Assembly: GCA_021794015.1 (NCBI GenBank)
Contig: JAJYRQ010000030.1
Span: 1-46,899, forward strand
Reading direction: 5' to 3'
Length of the DNA stretch: 46,899 nt
DNA from: Deltaproteobacteria bacterium
GTDB lineage: Bacteria; Desulfobacterota; Binatia; Binatales; Binataceae
Of this stretch, positions 1 through 9,313 are shown piece after piece. The number at the start of each line of letters is the position of its first letter. Within the stretch, counting starts at the first letter, position 1. A program made the translations under genes and the position numbers. The notes under the pieces were generated by a model. It had not been told where the DNA came from and searched no databases. It worked only from the letters and a program-made list of their open reading frames with translations.

Positions 1-127
1 CTCCCCTTGCATATTGCCTGGAGCTCGGCAAGAAACCTGGGAAATGGGCGCGCCAGCTCTGCTCCCCTCGCCTCGCCCGCGAAGCGGGAGAGGCCGCGCA
101 GCGTCTGTCGCTGCGCGGGTGAGGGTG
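1..127. repeat. 127-bp direct repeat, copy 1
   Basis: The first 127 bases recur at 397-523, with no difference seen when read side by side (offset 396). The unit contains a short gaagcgggag-type palindromic stretch and a GC-rich tail. It starts exactly at the window edge, so the repeat may continue outside. No coding function is supported; reading frames across it differ between copies in what they join. Confidence 0.85.
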
Positions 128-396
128 CAGGCAGGCGCAATCAGCACCCTCACCCCTTCGACTCCGCTTGCGCGCCGCGCGTTCTTCTTTCCCTCTCCCC
201 TTGGGGGGAGAGGGGAGGGAGAGGGGGGCCGCTGGCGCCACCTCTAGCCTGTGGGTGTGTCCCCCCTCTCCCTTCGACTCCGCTTGCGCGCCGCGTCCCC
301 CCTCTCCTCGATCCTCTCCCCCGGTGGGGGAGAGGAATCAGGAAAAGGAAGCGGACGCCACACCTTTGTCATTCCGGCGCGCGGCCGCCGTCCTTG

Positions 397-523
397 CTCC
401 CCTTGCATATTGCCTGGAGCTCGGCAAGAAACCTGGGAAATGGGCGCGCCAGCTCTGCTCCCCTCGCCTCGCCCGCGAAGCGGGAGAGGCCGCGCAGCGT
501 CTGTCGCTGCGCGGGTGAGGGTG
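397..523. repeat. 127-bp direct repeat, copy 2
   Basis: Second copy of the unit at 1-127. The spacer between the copies (128-396) holds smaller repeats: a block centred on ttcgactccgcttgcgcgcc occurs at about 156-175 and again at about 273-292, next to ctcccc/ggggag inverted stretches that can fold into hairpins. Confidence 0.85.
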
Positions 524-678
524 TTGATGCCGTGCGGCTGGCCGCTTGGCCCCGCCATGCAATGGCCTGGCGCGTGCGAGGAATCCCGGATTGCGCTGCC
601 GGTATAGACGCGAAGCCCTGCGGCCCGTCGCGCGGCAGCGATGTCACCCTCGCCAGAGGGCGCGTACGAGCATGAGAC

Positions 679-699
679 GCCGGCGTAGCTCAGTAGAGC
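679..699 (+). other. tRNA 5'-end-like fragment
   Basis: The stretch beginning gccggcgtagctcag matches the usual start of many bacterial tRNAs: acceptor strand, then TAGCTCAG of the D arm, then agagc. No anticodon arm or T arm follows, so this is not a functional tRNA. It may be a remnant left by recombination or integration at a tRNA gene, or chance. Confidence 0.35.
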
Positions 700-760
700 C
701 GAAACTGTCACTATAATGTGCAGCCCTCAATAATCGTAGCCCTTGTCCGCCCACCTGCGC

Positions 761-1798
761 TCAGCCGTTGGAGTCGTCATCGCCGTTAGGCGAAGGCACC
801 GCCACCCCTTTGATCACGCTGACGGTGCTGCTGCACGAATTGCTAACCCAAAGGTCACCCTTCGAGTCTATCGCCATGTTTTCAGGGCAGGCGCCGACTT
901 GAAATTGGTTGACCTGGGTTCCCGAGGAGTTGAACTCAAGCACGTCGTTTGACTGCCGATTGGCCACGAATACATTGCCTGCGTTGTCGATAGTGACGCC
1001 GCGCGGCGCAAAACCGACTGATTCGCTCCTTATGGGGGCGAATGAGGGCGGCGCGGCAAAGACCGCAACCGCATTCAGACTCTGCACCGACTGCCACAGG
1101 CTGCCGGACGGATCGATATCGTTGCCGGTCGGCTGCAACCCCACATTGTCGATGGCAGCGTAAAACGACCCGTCAGGCTTCAGCACCGTGACCGTGCCGC
1201 TGTAGTAGTTGCCGATCCAGAAGTTGCCCGACTGATCCCGGGCGATCGCGTGCGGATTGGTTCCGGTCTGAAAGGTGTTGATAAACGTTCCGGCGCCGGA
1301 AAGCTCGGACACCGTGTTGCTGCCCTGGTTGGTGACCCAGATATTGCCCGACGAATCAAACTGCGCATGCTGCGGGCCGGTACCACCGGTGCAGAACGTT
1401 CCGATGAGGCTACCGTCAGCGGCGAGCGCGGTAACGGTGCCGCTGGTGTTGTTCGGGCACGAGGCCGGCGCTCCCGGGCCGCCGCCCGCAACGTTTTGCA
1501 CCCAGATGTTTTGGCTATTGGCCCGGTCGATCTTGAGACCGTGCGGCTCGACGCCGACCGCAAAGGTATTGATCAGCGCGCCGGCATTGCTTAACTCGGC
1601 AACCTGTCTGCTGTAGCGGTTGGCAATCCACACGTTGTCCGATTTGTCGATTCCGATACCCTCCGGATAGTTGCCACCGGAGCTGAACGTCAGGATTGCC
1701 GGGGCGGAGGGCGATGATGAGTTGTTCCCGCTGCAGCTCCAGGCCAGAGACGCCAGCAATGGAAACCACAACCACGCGAGACCGGAATGTCTCTTCAT
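761..1798 (-). CDS. NHL/SMP-30-like seven-bladed beta-propeller lipoprotein
   Basis: A 345-residue exported protein. The N-terminus has two basic residues, a hydrophobic core (about residues 8-20) and a Cys at about 22 in SLAWSC. This is a plausible though imperfect lipobox, so I infer a lipoprotein. The rest consists of seven repeats of the pattern P-x-G/A-x-x-x-D-x-x-G-N-x-W-V/I-x-N, for example near PEGIGIDKSDNVWIAN, PRGVTIDNAGNVFVAN and PENMAIDSKGDLWVSN. These are typical of NHL or virginiamycin-B-lyase-like propellers. Such proteins act as extracytoplasmic binding scaffolds or lactonase-like enzymes, and the ligand here is unknown. The ATG at 1798 is preceded by a GGAGG with a rather long spacer of about 14 nt. 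The gene stands alone and ends in a Ser/Asp/Asn tail. Confidence 0.75.
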   Translation of the reverse strand: MKRHSGLAWLWFPLLASLAWSCSGNNSSSPSAPAILTFSSGGNYPEGIGIDKSDNVWIANRYSRQVAELSNAGALINTFAVGVEPHGLKIDRANSQNIWVQNVAGGGPGAPASCPNNTSGTVTALAADGSLIGTFCTGGTGPQHAQFDSSGNIWVTNQGSNTVSELSGAGTFINTFQTGTNPHAIARDQSGNFWIGNYYSGTVTVLKPDGSFYAAIDNVGLQPTGNDIDPSGSLWQSVQSLNAVAVFAAPPSFAPIRSESVGFAPRGVTIDNAGNVFVANRQSNDVLEFNSSGTQVNQFQVGACPENMAIDSKGDLWVSNSCSSTVSVIKGVAVPSPNGDDDSNG

Positions 1799-2149
1799 TT
1801 CGGTTCGGCTTGCCTCCCCAGAAACTCCGCAAGCTAACCTTGCACGTTAGCGGCCTCTCTGGGACTTCCGGCTCGATGCCTGAGCGGCGGGATTCGGCAT
1901 CAGCCGCGATTTCGGTTCTCCTCTTTCCAAACGCGCGCTTGGTAGCCCACTACGGAAGCCGGCGTCAAGCTGTGGCGCCCGTGATCATCGCAGCCTGCTT
2001 CCTGCCGGCGCAGATGACCGTTCGCGTCCCTTCGGCTACGCCGCAAACCGGCTCAATTCCAACGTTGCGCCCGCCGTCCCTCCGCAGTGAACGCACAGGC
2101 AACATGATAGCTAACCCGGCACGGTTGCGTGCATCGATGCGCGCTGCGC
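1799..2149. other. 351-bp intergenic region, possible structured leader
   Basis: No gene is seen. On the minus strand, upstream of the lipoprotein, GATGCC and GGCATC can pair (about 1875-1902), and gcaaggttagcttgc forms a short hairpin near the start codon. This suggests a folded 5' leader but fits no riboswitch class I can defend. The half next to 2149 is plain GC-rich sequence downstream of the deacetylase gene. Confidence 0.4.
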
Positions 2150-3046
2150 TTAGCTTGTTGTTGTGCGGGCGGCCGGCCGCGCCTCCAGGTACCAGTCGAG
2201 GATGCGCTCGCCGGTCCAAAAAAGGACGCCCGGTTTCTCCCGGATATATTTGAACAGCTCCTCGACGTAGCCGATCCGGTGTGGAACGCCAGAGAGGTAG
2301 GGATGCACGCTTATCGCCATTACTCGCGCGGCTTGCTCGCTCTCCTGATAGAGCCGGTCAAATTGGCGAACGCCGCGCAGCATCCACTCCTGCGACGAAT
2401 GCCGCGCCACGACCATCATGGGCACGTCGTTCATTTCCAGGGTGTAGGGAATTGACACGATCGCCCCGCGGCTGGTCAGAATCTCGCACGGTTGATCGTC
2501 CAGCACCCAGTCGGCCACGTACTCGATTCCTTCTTCGGCCAGGATATCCACGGTGTCGAACGTCTCGGTGAGCCCCGGGCTTTCCCAGCCGCGCGGCGCT
2601 CGGCCGGTAAACGACCTGATCGCCTCGATGGTCTTGCGGATGGCCTGGCGTTGACCCTCGACGCTGTGCATCGGCGCCTGCACGTATCCGTGGCCCATGA
2701 ACTCCCAGCCGCCTTCGAGAGCCGCCTGGGCCACGCGCGGGTATTCGCCGCAGACCGAACCGTTCAAGGCAAGCGTCGGCACGATCCCCAACTCACGGAA
2801 AAGCGCATGCAGGCGCCAGAAGCCGACCCGCATGCCATACTCGGCCCACGCCCAGTTCGGCAGGTCGGGAACCGCCGACTGACCCATCGGGGCGGGCAAC
2901 ACCGCGCGCGGCATCGGTTTGCGGATGTCCCAGTTCTCGACGTTTACCACCGGCCACACCGCCAGGCGAGCCGCGCCGGGCAATCGCAGCGGCGGCCGGT
3001 CTACGATCGCCGAATAGGGGATTCGTTGCCTTGGAGTTCTCGCCAT
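2150..3046 (-). CDS. polysaccharide deacetylase / PuuE-allantoinase-like protein
   Basis: A 298-residue cytosolic protein of the NodB-fold superfamily, closest in pattern to the allantoinase (PuuE)-like branch. The visible landmarks are a conserved N-terminus with LRLPGAARLAVWPVVNVE, then EFMGHGYVQAPMH (115-127), the PRGWESPGLTE turn (151-161) and SVHPYLSGVPHR (246-257). The usual NodB Asp-Asp motif is replaced by N-V-E-N around residues 35-38, and the His pair by HGYVQ. Classical zinc deacetylase chemistry is therefore doubtful, and a C-N hydrolase role on a ureide or amide is more likely. I chose the ATG at 3046 because the family begins around IPYSAIVDRPP; a GTG at 3082 would add 12 residues. 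It lies 82 bp downstream of the M24 gene on the same strand, probably co-transcribed. Confidence 0.72.
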   Translation of the reverse strand: MARTPRQRIPYSAIVDRPPLRLPGAARLAVWPVVNVENWDIRKPMPRAVLPAPMGQSAVPDLPNWAWAEYGMRVGFWRLHALFRELGIVPTLALNGSVCGEYPRVAQAALEGGWEFMGHGYVQAPMHSVEGQRQAIRKTIEAIRSFTGRAPRGWESPGLTETFDTVDILAEEGIEYVADWVLDDQPCEILTSRGAIVSIPYTLEMNDVPMMVVARHSSQEWMLRGVRQFDRLYQESEQAARVMAISVHPYLSGVPHRIGYVEELFKYIREKPGVLFWTGERILDWYLEARPAARTTTS

Positions 3047-3128
3047 TAGCTTGCTGAGCGCCGGGCGAGCGGCGCGCAGCACCCCGTTTGCGCCGCCCGG
3101 TGCGGCGGCTTCGCCGAAGGCGGCGCCT

Positions 3129-4367
3129 TTACTCGATGACCATGATTTCGTCGCGCGGGAACGAGTCGATGTATTCCGCGCCGTTGGGCGTGATAATCAC
3201 CATGTCTTCCATCCGCACGCCGCCGACCCGGTGCTCGCCCTCGCACGACTCGACCGCCATCACCATCCCCGGCTCGAACGGTTGCGGATGCTTGAAGGAC
3301 CAGAGCCGGTTGATGATCGGCATGTTGTAATGAACCCCGCCGGGCGAGATTTGCACCAGCCCGACGCCGTGGCCCCATTCGATAGTCAGCACCTCGGCCT
3401 CGTCCTTGAAGCCCCAGGTGCTGGCGGGGGGAAAGTGCTGAGCGGCATCGGCGGTGGTCTTGCCGGGACGCATCTCGTCGATCACCCGCTCGATGCGCTC
3501 GCGCATTCGCTTGTACCAGTCGGCCTCGCGGCTGGTCGGCTTGCGGCCCATGACGAAGCTGCGGTAGAGGCAGCAGGTGTAGCCCATGAAAGAGGTGCCG
3601 CATTCCGGGATGTAGACGAGGTCTCCCCACTCGATGCGCCGGTTGACGGAGCAAAGGTTGCGCTCGAACGTCATCGGGCCGCTGACCACGGCGGCAAAGG
3701 GAGTCTCCGCGCCCGCCTCGTAGAGCGCCTGCTGAATTTCGCGCGCCGCGTCGGAGGCAAAGACCCCGGGTCGGATGACCTGCAGCGCCCGCTGCCAGCC
3801 GGCGCCGCAGATCGCGGCCACCACCTTGAGGCAATTGATCTCGTCCTGGGTCTTGATTCTGGAAGCCTCAAGCAGCACCGGGCCTCCCGCCACTACCTTG
3901 AGCCCCTTGCTGCGCAGCACCTCTTCGGCGAAGCCCTCATAGCCCACCACGCCCAGCGGTTCGCCGGCAAGCTTGCGCTTTTCCAACTCCTCGCGTATCT
4001 CACTCGCCCACAGCTCGGCGTCCTCGCGGGTCGCCGCGTCGCCGGCGATCCCGTCCATCCAGGCACGGCCTATGCGCCAATGCTTTATCCACGGCATCAG
4101 GTCGGGCATCTGCTGGTAGGCGCCTGCGTGCCCGAACAGGACCGTATCGTGCTCGGCGAAGAACAGGCAGTAGCAAAGCCGGGGCTGGAATTCCCACCAA
4201 TCGAGATCGGTGAGGAAGCGCACGTTGGGAGCATTGGTGGCCAGCAGGGCGGGAATGTTGCGCTGCTTCATCACCTGGCGCACCCGCGCGGTCCGCTCCT
4301 CCCGCATCCGAGTTACGTCAATCCCCTCGCGGCCGACAAAAGTGAGCTTCGCCGCCATCTTGACCAT
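3129..4367 (-). CDS. M24-family (Xaa-Pro peptidase/creatinase fold) protein with altered metal site
   Basis: A 412-residue two-domain protein: an N-terminal creatinase-like domain (about 1-165) and a C-terminal pita-bread M24 domain (about 170-400). Canonical M24 enzymes hold two metals with Asp, Asp, His, Glu, Glu. Here His333 (GHGVG), Glu373 (AVES) and Glu387 (RMED) are kept. The first Asp is Glu255 (PECG) and the second is Cys266 (GYTCCLYR); their 11-residue spacing matches the family, so the alignment is sound. This argues for a changed metal load or for metal-free chemistry, as in creatinase. I chose the ATG at 4367 because AGAGGT precedes it at a good distance; an ATG at 4406 lacks this. 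It is divergent from the Liv operon at 4590 and upstream of an allantoinase-like gene, so a role in breaking down an imported amide or peptide-like compound is plausible. Confidence 0.8.
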   Translation of the reverse strand: MVKMAAKLTFVGREGIDVTRMREERTARVRQVMKQRNIPALLATNAPNVRFLTDLDWWEFQPRLCYCLFFAEHDTVLFGHAGAYQQMPDLMPWIKHWRIGRAWMDGIAGDAATREDAELWASEIREELEKRKLAGEPLGVVGYEGFAEEVLRSKGLKVVAGGPVLLEASRIKTQDEINCLKVVAAICGAGWQRALQVIRPGVFASDAAREIQQALYEAGAETPFAAVVSGPMTFERNLCSVNRRIEWGDLVYIPECGTSFMGYTCCLYRSFVMGRKPTSREADWYKRMRERIERVIDEMRPGKTTADAAQHFPPASTWGFKDEAEVLTIEWGHGVGLVQISPGGVHYNMPIINRLWSFKHPQPFEPGMVMAVESCEGEHRVGGVRMEDMVIITPNGAEYIDSFPRDEIMVIE

Positions 4368-4536
4368 CGCCGGTTCACCTCTGCCTGTTTTGTGGGACAG
4401 TACCAAAGGCCCGGCGCGCCTGTCAAAGCTGCCGGCAAAGCGAGCCGAAGCTGCGCCGGCCTGGCGGCCACGGCCAAGGCGGGCGCCGGCGGGCAGGCCA
4501 TCGCCCTTTTCGCCTGCCGGACCCGAGACTGTTTGC

Positions 4537-4566
4537 TTGACAGGCTCAGCCCCGCCGGCTTATATA
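4537..4566 (+). promoter_or_regulatory. sigma70-type promoter for the first Liv operon
   Basis: A perfect -35 TTGACA at 4537-4542, an 18-nt spacer and TATATA at 4561-4566. Transcription would start near 4573, giving a leader of about 17 nt before the GTG at 4590. The divergent M24 gene starts at 4367, so regulatory sites for both may sit in 4368-4536. Confidence 0.7.
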
Positions 4567-4589
4567 GGCTCACTGCGGGAAAGACCAGC

Positions 4590-5846
4590 GTGCCCGAAAG
4601 GCGGTCACAGAGAAGCATCGGAGGCTTAACGCGGCGCCAAGTCCTTGGCGCTGCGCTGGGCGCCGCGGCGCTGGGGGCCGTCGGTTTTCGGCCCCGGACG
4701 GCCGGCGCGGCGCAGCCCCCGATCCGGATCGGCTTTTGCGTCCCCCTGACCGGCCCCTACGGCAGCGAGGCGCAGGACCAGGTGCGCTGCGCGCAGCTTG
4801 CGGTGCGCGAGTTTAACGCCTCGGGCGGGCTTAACGGGCGCAAGGCCGAGTTGCTGGTGCGCGACAGCAAGCTCAGTCCCGACGAGGCCGCGACCAGGAC
4901 CCTTGAACTGATTGAAAACGAGCACGTCGATTTTGTCGCCGGGAGCCTCTCCGCATCGGTCCAGCTCGCGGTTAACAACATCACCAAGCAGCATCGGATT
5001 CTCTACAATTCGATTAGCCAGTCCGATGCGATCAACGAACCCAAAGACTTCAGCCGCTACACCTTTCATGAAGCGCTAAACCCGACGATGACCACCGACG
5101 CGGTGGGGCGCTACGCATTCCCCCGCTTCGGCAAGCGCGTCGTCTTTCTGCTTCCCGATTATGCGTACGGCCATGAGATGACCCGCGGCTTTAAGCGGGT
5201 GGGCAAGGAGTTCGGGATCGAGGTGCTGAGCGAGATTCGCCATCCGCTCGGAACCACCGACTTCTCGGTCTTTTTCCCCCGCATCCGGGCGCTCAAGCCC
5301 GACGTCTTGGTCTGCTGCAACTTCGGCCGCGACCAGCAGATCACGCTCAAGCAGGCGACCGATTTCGGCCTCAAGCGCGCGATGAAAATCGTCTATCCAA
5401 TCCTGCTCTACACGGCGCGGCTGGCCGTCGGTCCGCGCGCCTACCAGGGCGTGGTAGGCGGCACGTCCTACTACTGGGGGCTGGAAAAGACCGTCCCGGC
5501 GGCCAAGCAATTCAACGATCGTTACCGGGCCGCCTACGGCGGACGGGTTCCGTCGGACTACGGCGCTTTCGGCTACGCCGGGGTCAGAACCATCCTGGCC
5601 TCAGTCCGGCAGGCCGGGAGCGTTGAGACCGACGCGGTTATCCGGCGCATGGAGGCGCTGCACTACGACTTTTACAAGGGACCGGAGTATTATCGCGCCT
5701 GCGATCACCAGGCCGTGCAATCGGTGCTTATAGTCGAATCGAAGCCGGCGCCCGCCGATAACCAGTTCGACGTTTTCAAGATTCTCGAGGTGTACGGTCC
5801 CAACCGCGTGCACCTGCGTAGCTGCCGCGAGCTGGGCTATAGCTGA
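4590..5846 (+). CDS. Tat-exported Liv-type ABC transporter substrate-binding protein
   Basis: Periplasmic binding protein of the type I fold (Peripla_BP_6), 418 residues, which delivers substrate to the LivHMGF-like transporter encoded directly downstream. The N-terminus carries a twin-arginine signal, TRRQVLG at 14-20, then an Ala-rich hydrophobic stretch and an AGA-AQ cleavage site. The mature part opens with IRIGFCVPLTGPYG, the hallmark of leucine/amide/urea-binding proteins. The reading frame stays open far upstream, but the GTG at 4590 sits right after the promoter and just before the Tat motif, so I chose it; the Shine-Dalgarno is weak (GGGAAAG). The ligand cannot be read from sequence. 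The neighbours (allantoinase-like and M24 proteins) hint at an amide or ureide. Confidence 0.85.
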   Translation: MPERRSQRSIGGLTRRQVLGAALGAAALGAVGFRPRTAGAAQPPIRIGFCVPLTGPYGSEAQDQVRCAQLAVREFNASGGLNGRKAELLVRDSKLSPDEAATRTLELIENEHVDFVAGSLSASVQLAVNNITKQHRILYNSISQSDAINEPKDFSRYTFHEALNPTMTTDAVGRYAFPRFGKRVVFLLPDYAYGHEMTRGFKRVGKEFGIEVLSEIRHPLGTTDFSVFFPRIRALKPDVLVCCNFGRDQQITLKQATDFGLKRAMKIVYPILLYTARLAVGPRAYQGVVGGTSYYWGLEKTVPAAKQFNDRYRAAYGGRVPSDYGAFGYAGVRTILASVRQAGSVETDAVIRRMEALHYDFYKGPEYYRACDHQAVQSVLIVESKPAPADNQFDVFKILEVYGPNRVHLRSCRELGYS

Positions 5847-5915
5847 TCCCGCCTGGCGCCTGCGGCCGGGAGGGCTTAGGCGAAAGCCGGGCGGCGGCCG
5901 GACCCGGAGGCCACC

Positions 5916-6800
5916 ATGGCTGCTCTGACCCCCGAGTTGCTCGCGCTCCAGCTTCTGGTCGGGCTTGCGTTGGGCGCGATCTACGTGCTGCTGGCCTTCG
6001 GGCTGTCGCTCATCTTTGGCATGCTGACGGTGGTGAATTTTGCGCACGGCGCCTTTTATATGCTGGGGGCCTATGTTGCCTTCGCGGTCGCGGGCTTGAC
6101 CGGCAATTTCTGGCTTTGTCTGGCCTGCGCGCCGGTGGTTTTGGGGTTGATCGGATACGGCGTCGAGCGTTTCCTGGTAAGTCCGCTCTATGGGCGCGGG
6201 ATCGACTACCCGCTGCTGCTCACCTTCGGGCTCAGCTACGTGCTGGTGGAAGCCGTACGAATCATCTTCGGCAAACAGGGCTATCCGTTCGACAGCCCGG
6301 CGGCGCTGGCGGGCAGCGTTGAAATTTTGGGCAATTACTTTCCGCTGTATCGGCTGTTCGTGGTTGCGGCGACCGGGACGATCGTTCTGGCCCTGTGGCT
6401 TTTCGTGGAGTGGACCAATTTCGGGTTGATCATCCGCGCGGGGGCGCGCGATCCGGAGATTTTGCGCGTCCTGGGCATCGACGTGGGCCGGGTCTGGCGG
6501 CTGGTCTTCGCGCTCGGCACCGCGATCGCCGCAATGGCCGGGGTGCTCGCCGCGCCGCTTCAGGGCGTAACGCCTGAAATGGGCGACAGCATGCTAATCG
6601 AGTCGTTCGTGGTGACCGTGGTGGGAGGAATGGGTTCGCTTGGCGGCGCGGTGCTGGCGGGCCTGCTGGTGGGCCTGGTCGTCAGCCTGACCTCGGTGGT
6701 GGCGCCCGAGTTGGCCAAGCTGTCGATTTACGCGCTGATGGCCGCGGTGCTGCTGATCCGGCCGCAGGGTCTGTTCGGGCGCGCCGGTCTTTTAGGCTGA
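5916..6800 (+). CDS. Liv-type ABC transporter permease (LivH-like)
   Basis: A 294-residue inner-membrane permease with about eight hydrophobic segments. It carries the family signatures LALGAIYVLLAFGLSLIFGM near the N-terminus and VNFAHGAFYMLGAY at 40-53. The motif VVGGMGSLGGAVLAG near 237-251 is the cytoplasmic coupling region that contacts the ATPases. ATG 5916 follows GGAGG. It lies 69 bp after the binding-protein gene and forms the translocation pore with the next gene product. Confidence 0.88.
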   Translation: MAALTPELLALQLLVGLALGAIYVLLAFGLSLIFGMLTVVNFAHGAFYMLGAYVAFAVAGLTGNFWLCLACAPVVLGLIGYGVERFLVSPLYGRGIDYPLLLTFGLSYVLVEAVRIIFGKQGYPFDSPAALAGSVEILGNYFPLYRLFVVAATGTIVLALWLFVEWTNFGLIIRAGARDPEILRVLGIDVGRVWRLVFALGTAIAAMAGVLAAPLQGVTPEMGDSMLIESFVVTVVGGMGSLGGAVLAGLLVGLVVSLTSVVAPELAKLSIYALMAAVLLIRPQGLFGRAGLLG

Positions 6801-6818
6801 GCGTTTGGCGGCGCGGTC

Positions 6819-7817
6819 ATGGACCTCATCGGCGCGACCGCGGTGGCCCGGGGATGGCGGCTGTGGGAGCCGATCGCGCGGCATCGCGCGCTGGCGGTGA
6901 TGCTGTTCATTGCGGTGCTGCCGTGGGTAACCCCCTACCAGGCGCTGGCGACCAACATTTTGATTTACGGGCTTTTTGCGGCAGGGTTTAACCTGCTTTA
7001 CGGCTACCTCGGCCTGCTCTCTTTCGGCCACGCCGCGCTTTTCGGCGGCGGCGCCTACGCTTGCGGCATCGCCATTGTGCGCTTCGGCCTGCCGTGGTAC
7101 GCGGGACTGGCGCTGGGAACGCTCGGCGGGATGGCGATTTCTTTGCTGATCGGCGCGCTGGCAACCCGCACGCGCGGCATCTATTTCGCCATGATCACGC
7201 TCGCCTTTGCGCAGTCGCTCTACTACCTGGCCTACCAGGCGCAGGGATGGACCGGAGGCGAGAACGGCCTGCGCGGGGTCAACGTTCGCCGGGTGGAGTT
7301 GTTTTTTCTGCCTCTGGATTTTACCGACCCGGTTGCGCGCTACTGGCTGATGGCGGCGCTGGTGGGCCTGGCGCTGTTGGCGTTGTCGCGAATCCTGAAC
7401 TCGCCGCTGGGCGCCGTTATCGAGGCGGTGCGGGAAAACGAGGCGCGGGCGCGCGCCTGCGGCTACGACGTCGCGGCCACGCGGCTGATGACGTTCGTCC
7501 TTTCCGGCGGTTTCGCCGGGCTGGCCGGCGCGCTGCAGGCGCTGGAACTGTCGACCGTTTCGATCGAGACGCTGGACTACGCCACCTCGGGCCTGGTCGT
7601 GATGATGACGCTTCTTGGCGGGGCGGGAACTTTTTTTGGTCCGTTCGTTGGGGCGGCGGTGTTCGCCCTTATCCAGGATGTTTTTTCGCTTTGGACCGTG
7701 CATTGGCAGCTCCTGGCGGGCGCCATTTTCATGCTGTTTGTGCTGTTTTTGCCGCGCGGCATCTGGGGTTATTTGCTGGAATGGAGCGAACAGAGGCAGG
7801 CGACGCAGTCATCCTGA
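6819..7817 (+). CDS. Liv-type ABC transporter permease (LivM-like)
   Basis: A 332-residue membrane protein and second half of the pore. The LivM signatures are GYLGLLSFGHAALFGGGAYA in the first third, AVRENEARARACGYD in the central loop, and GGAGTFFGPFVGAAVFALIQD in the coupling region. Length and order are typical. It starts 18 bp after livH, and its last 37 bp overlap the start of the livG-like gene, which suggests translational coupling. Confidence 0.88.
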   Translation: MDLIGATAVARGWRLWEPIARHRALAVMLFIAVLPWVTPYQALATNILIYGLFAAGFNLLYGYLGLLSFGHAALFGGGAYACGIAIVRFGLPWYAGLALGTLGGMAISLLIGALATRTRGIYFAMITLAFAQSLYYLAYQAQGWTGGENGLRGVNVRRVELFFLPLDFTDPVARYWLMAALVGLALLALSRILNSPLGAVIEAVRENEARARACGYDVAATRLMTFVLSGGFAGLAGALQALELSTVSIETLDYATSGLVVMMTLLGGAGTFFGPFVGAAVFALIQDVFSLWTVHWQLLAGAIFMLFVLFLPRGIWGYLLEWSEQRQATQSS

Positions 7818-8550
7818 GGACCGAGGCGGTCAGCCGCCGTTTCGGCAACTTCGTGGCGGTGCGGAGGGTTACCGCCGAGTTCCGCCGCCGCGCGCTGACC
7901 TCGATCATCGGCCCCAACGGCGCGGGCAAGACGACCTATTTCAACCTGCTGTCAGGCGCGCTGCGGCCGTCCCAGGGAAGAATCATCCTGGAGCGGCGCG
8001 ACATCACGGGAACTCCGCAGCAGCGGCTGGTGCGCCTGGGCATCGCCCGTTCCTATCAGATCACGAGTCTTTTTCCGCAGCTCAGCGCGCTGGAGAACGT
8101 CCGGGTGGCGCTGCAGGCGCTGACGCGATCGCGCTACAATTTTTGGACCCCGCGCGCGCGGCTCGCCGGGCTGGCCGAACGCGCCGCCGAACTGCTCGAA
8201 CTGACCGGCCTCTACCACCGGCGCCACCGTCCGGCCGCCGCTTTGGCCCACGGCGAGCAGCGCGCCCTCGAGATCGCCGTGGCGCTGGCGGGCGCGCCGC
8301 GCCTTTTGCTGCTGGACGAGCCGACCGCCGGCATGAGTCCCGAGGAAACGCGCGAGATGATGCGTCTTATCGTTGGCCTGGCCGAGCGCCACACCGTCAT
8401 CCTGGTCGAGCACAAGATGAAGCTCGTGATGGGGATCAGCGCCCGGGTCATGGTGCTCCATCACGGCGAGTTGGTCGCCGAAGGGACGCCCGAGGAAATT
8501 CGCCGCGACCGGCTCGTCCGGCGCGTCTACCTCGGCCAGCGGGAGCACTG

Positions 8551-8551
<1 letters not shown>
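7781..8551 (+). CDS. Liv-type ABC transporter ATPase (LivG-like)
   Basis: A 256-residue ATPase. Walker A is GPNGAGKT at 44-51, the signature is the LivG-type variant LAHGEQR instead of LSGGQ, Walker B is RLLLLDEP, and the H-loop is VEHKM. It energises import with the LivF partner. The frame is open upstream, but the ATG at 7781 gives the normal family N-terminus and overlaps livM; I see no better start. The stop shares one base with the next start (TGATG). Confidence 0.87.
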
Positions 8552-9255
<704 letters not shown>

Positions 9256-9313
9256 GGCGCGCCGGCCGCGCCCCGCAACCCGGCTCAGTTCGGCAATGCG
9301 CAAGCGGTCCGGG

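Larger units (their letters stand above)
1..760. other. gene-free repeat zone with tRNA-like fragment
   Basis: No supportable gene lies here. The open frames are low-complexity Arg/Pro/Ala-rich translations of GC-rich repeats and overlap on both strands. The contents are the two 127-bp repeats, the smaller tcgactccgcttgcgcgc blocks, C/G-rich hairpins near 190-230 and 300-330, and a 21-base stretch at 679-699 that looks like the 5' end of a tRNA. The block cccccctctcccttcgac (261-278) returns inverted at 45640-45657, so it belongs to a dispersed family. Confidence 0.7.

Noticed and set aside
712..717. Perfect TATAAT on the plus strand
   Set aside because: No -35 at a fitting distance, and the only gene downstream is on the opposite strand, so a promoter role is unsupported.
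1799..1920. Glycine-riboswitch-like words (ctcaggca, cagagagg) upstream of the propeller lipoprotein
   Set aside because: The order and the ccgaagg core do not fit the aptamer, and the gene has no glycine link. It is kept only as a possible folded leader.
3051..4589. 513-codon upstream extension of the first binding protein
   Set aside because: It runs antisense through the M24 gene. The Tat signal and promoter place the true start at 4590.
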